Shown here: piece by piece, positions 62,526 to 64,000 of the stretch
How the letters are laid out: each line of letters opens with the position of its first letter
Numbering within the stretch: the first letter of the stretch is position 1
Assembly (NCBI GenBank): GCA_023387655.1
Contig: JAEWHR010000152.1
Coordinates: 17,019 to 81,018 of the forward strand
Length of the DNA: 64,000 nucleotides
From: Bacillota bacterium
Lineage (GTDB): Bacteria > Bacillota > Clostridia > Lachnospirales > Lachnospiraceae
Direction: 5' to 3'
Position numbers and translations under genes: made by a program
Notes under the pieces: generated by a model
Told to the model about the DNA's origin: nothing
The model's input: the letters and a program-made list of their open reading frames with translations, nothing else
The model's database searches: none

Positions 62526-63488
62526 CTACTTTATTTCACTTTGATAAATACTATCTGTAATTTTAAGCGTTCTTAACGCTGCATCTATATTACCATGGAA
62601 TTTACCAACTCCATTTAATTCATTGACAATTGCCTGTTCCATCGCTAATCCAACATGAATTGAGTCCTTGATAATTATTTCTTCTCTACCCTTTTTCGTT
62701 TCAAGAATTATTGGAGCGTCATTATGAAAGAAATCAAAAGATATCATCCCTCTCTCACCAATGATATCAACTTGATCACGGGCTATTTCAGCATTATAAC
62801 ACCAATTTCCAGTACCATATATATTATTTTCGTACTGAAAATTCATAACTAAACTATCAAAATCATTACCATCCGTGCTGTTTTTCATAAATTGAAACTG
62901 CTTCACTTCGCCGAATAATTCATCCATACAATCAAGGATATGTATGTCGGTTTCAGTAAACACATTTCCTCCAGATATTTCTGGCTTAGCTCTCCATGCA
63001 TTTGTATCTGTAAGGGGATGCACATAACGATGTATATGAAACTGTGATACCCTACCAATTTTTCCACTGCTTAGTAATTCTTTTACCTTAAGGAATCGAT
63101 TTAAACTTCTCCGATAAAAGGCTACATATGCCTTTTTCCCAGCTTTATTAAAAGCTTCCCAAATTGCGACTCCTTCTTCGTATGTCATAGCCAGCGGCTT
63201 TTCAATTAAGCAGTGCTTCCCTGCTTTTGCACACAAAATCGCATATTCCATATGCTTATCTGGAGTAACTGCAATATATACAATATCTATTTCATCATCT
63301 TTTAACAAATCTTCTACGGAATCATATACGATACCTTGTTGATGCCTTTTTGTCCAGTCTATGGCTTTTGATTTGGTACGATTTGTTATTCCTTTTAATT
63401 TTGAATGTTCTGCTAAATAAAGACCTGGACCGTTCTTTACCTCCGTAACGTCTCCACAGCCAATCATTCCCCAAGTTATTGTTTGCAT
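62526..63488 (-). CDS. Gfo/Idh/MocA-family NAD(P)-dependent oxidoreductase
   Basis: A 320-residue dehydrogenase with a Rossmann N-terminal domain (WGMIGCGDVTEVKNGPGLYL; DEIDIVYIAVTPDKHMEYAILCAKAGKHCLIEKPLAMTYEEG with the EKP motif) and a C-terminal substrate domain including GGNVFTETDIHILDCMDELFG. The family oxidises or reduces sugars, inositols and related alcohols. No neighbouring pathway gene points to the substrate. It is a single gene about 235 bases from the truncated upstream gene. Confidence 0.9.
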   Translation of the reverse strand: MQTITWGMIGCGDVTEVKNGPGLYLAEHSKLKGITNRTKSKAIDWTKRHQQGIVYDSVEDLLKDDEIDIVYIAVTPDKHMEYAILCAKAGKHCLIEKPLAMTYEEGVAIWEAFNKAGKKAYVAFYRRSLNRFLKVKELLSSGKIGRVSQFHIHRYVHPLTDTNAWRAKPEISGGNVFTETDIHILDCMDELFGEVKQFQFMKNSTDGNDFDSLVMNFQYENNIYGTGNWCYNAEIARDQVDIIGERGMISFDFFHNDAPIILETKKGREEIIIKDSIHVGLAMEQAIVNELNGVGKFHGNIDAALRTLKITDSIYQSEIK

Positions 63489-63595
63489 TCTTTCATTTTC
63501 CTTCCTATATAGTATTTAATACTAATTTTTCATATATCATTTAATCTTCTATGTTTTATTATGCTTTACCAGGCTAGCTATAGCAATCACTGGAT

Positions 63596-63645
63596 AAAAA
63601 AGTTACCATCTAATTTTATTATGATTACATATCCGCCGGTAACTT
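63596..63645 (-). terminator. Terminator of the gene at the right edge
   Basis: AAGTTACC (63600-63607) pairs with GGTAACTT (63638-63645), followed on the minus strand by six T residues. It lies about 80 bases below the stop of the truncated gene. Confidence 0.7.
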
Positions 63646-63723
63646 ATGATAAATTCTATTTTAATCACAAATTTTAAACATAACAACCGCTTTTTTTATT
63701 ATTTACAACTATTTATTTGAAAC

Positions 63724-64000
63724 TCATTTAAATGCAACTCTAAATACATAAACACCATTTCTATACCGTACAAAATAAATTGATTCATTCTCGGTCGATT
63801 GCACATTCGGTAATGGCAGCACAAAACAATTGTCAGTATCTCTTTTTAGACTATAGTTCTCTTTCTCAATATGAACACCGTAACTGCTTCGTTTATAATA
63901 ATCCTCACTAACCGTCAATTCACCTATATCCATACTGTTCACTTCGATTAATAGATTTTCCTGACCAGTGCTGACATAAATCGTCGGGATAGCATCATAA
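63724..64000 (-). CDS. 3' part of an unidentified gene (cut by right edge)
   Basis: The frame is open from the window edge to the TGA at 63724, about 91 codons. The visible protein is polar and beta-rich, from YDAIPTIYVSTGQENLLIE through VHIEKENYSLKRDTDNCFVLPLPNVQST to YFVRYRNGVYVFRVAFK, without membrane segments. A GTG at 63942 is not taken as the start because the frame continues upstream without stop and no ribosome site precedes it. I do not recognise the family; a C-terminal sandwich domain of a larger, perhaps sugar-acting, protein is possible. Confidence 0.6.
   Translation of the reverse strand, partial: YDAIPTIYVSTGQENLLIEVNSMDIGELTVSEDYYKRSSYGVHIEKENYSLKRDTDNCFVLPLPNVQSTENESIYFVRYRNGVYVFRVAFK

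Overview
The window reads as chromosomal DNA of an anaerobic, spore-forming, low-GC Firmicute of the Lachnospiraceae / clostridial cluster XIVa type. The evidence is strong AGGAGG ribosome sites, AT-rich intergenic DNA, four sporulation genes (sigK, spoIIP, gpr, a SpoIID-like gene), CIRCE/HrcA heat-shock control and a plant-mannan cluster. It resembles Clostridium (Lachnoclostridium) phytofermentans; that assignment is inference, because no database was consulted.

Bases 1-20.7 kb hold a mannan-utilisation locus, almost entirely on the minus strand. A GH26 mannanase lipoprotein with a carbohydrate-binding domain heads a twelve-gene run. After it come a DUF624/YesL membrane protein, a 1012-codon ORF that fuses a roughly 570-residue N-terminal extension to a sugar-binding protein, and two ABC permeases. 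Next are an NHL-repeat/TPR membrane protein, a YIP1-type membrane protein, a large membrane-anchored DUF5696-like protein, a second permease pair, a lipoprotein with three 130-residue repeats, and a second solute-binding lipoprotein. A terminator follows. A GH130 mannoside phosphorylase then has its own promoter, and a gene start runs off the left edge. A LacI-family regulator lies upstream of the operon. No sugar ABC ATPase is present in the locus, so a shared MsmX-type ATPase encoded elsewhere is likely. The coupled DUF624 / fused SBP / NHL-TPR / YIP1 / DUF5696 set with two permease pairs is the best candidate here for an undescribed system.

Bases 20.7-32.3 kb are mixed: a niacin-type ECF transporter S-component with a perfect operator-like palindrome, queA, a SpoIID-domain protein, a small membrane protein, signal peptidase I, pyrK-pyrD-pyrE, a DUF3793 gene, an M23 peptidase, and a sigK that begins exactly where mature sigma-K begins.

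Bases 32.3-41.2 kb hold the yrzL-yrrK-yrzB and yrrL-yrrM-yrrO blocks known from Bacillus (IreB, RuvX, DUF1292; MltG-like, TrmR, TrhP). Here they are separated by rnj, fur and a 950-base AT-rich gene-free stretch. mtaB lies upstream.

Bases 41.3-55 kb hold an HPr-like protein without the phospho-histidine, thiI with a cysteine desulfurase, then the classic hrcA-grpE-dnaK-dnaJ-prmA-rsmE heat-shock order behind a perfect CIRCE element, then hemW and lepA.

Bases 55-64 kb hold spoIIP and gpr, divergent rpsT (TTG start), a GntR/YtrA-type regulator with its ABC ATPase and large permease, a Gfo/Idh/MocA oxidoreductase, and the 3' part of an unidentified gene cut by the right edge. No tRNA, rRNA, insertion sequence, prophage or CRISPR array was seen.
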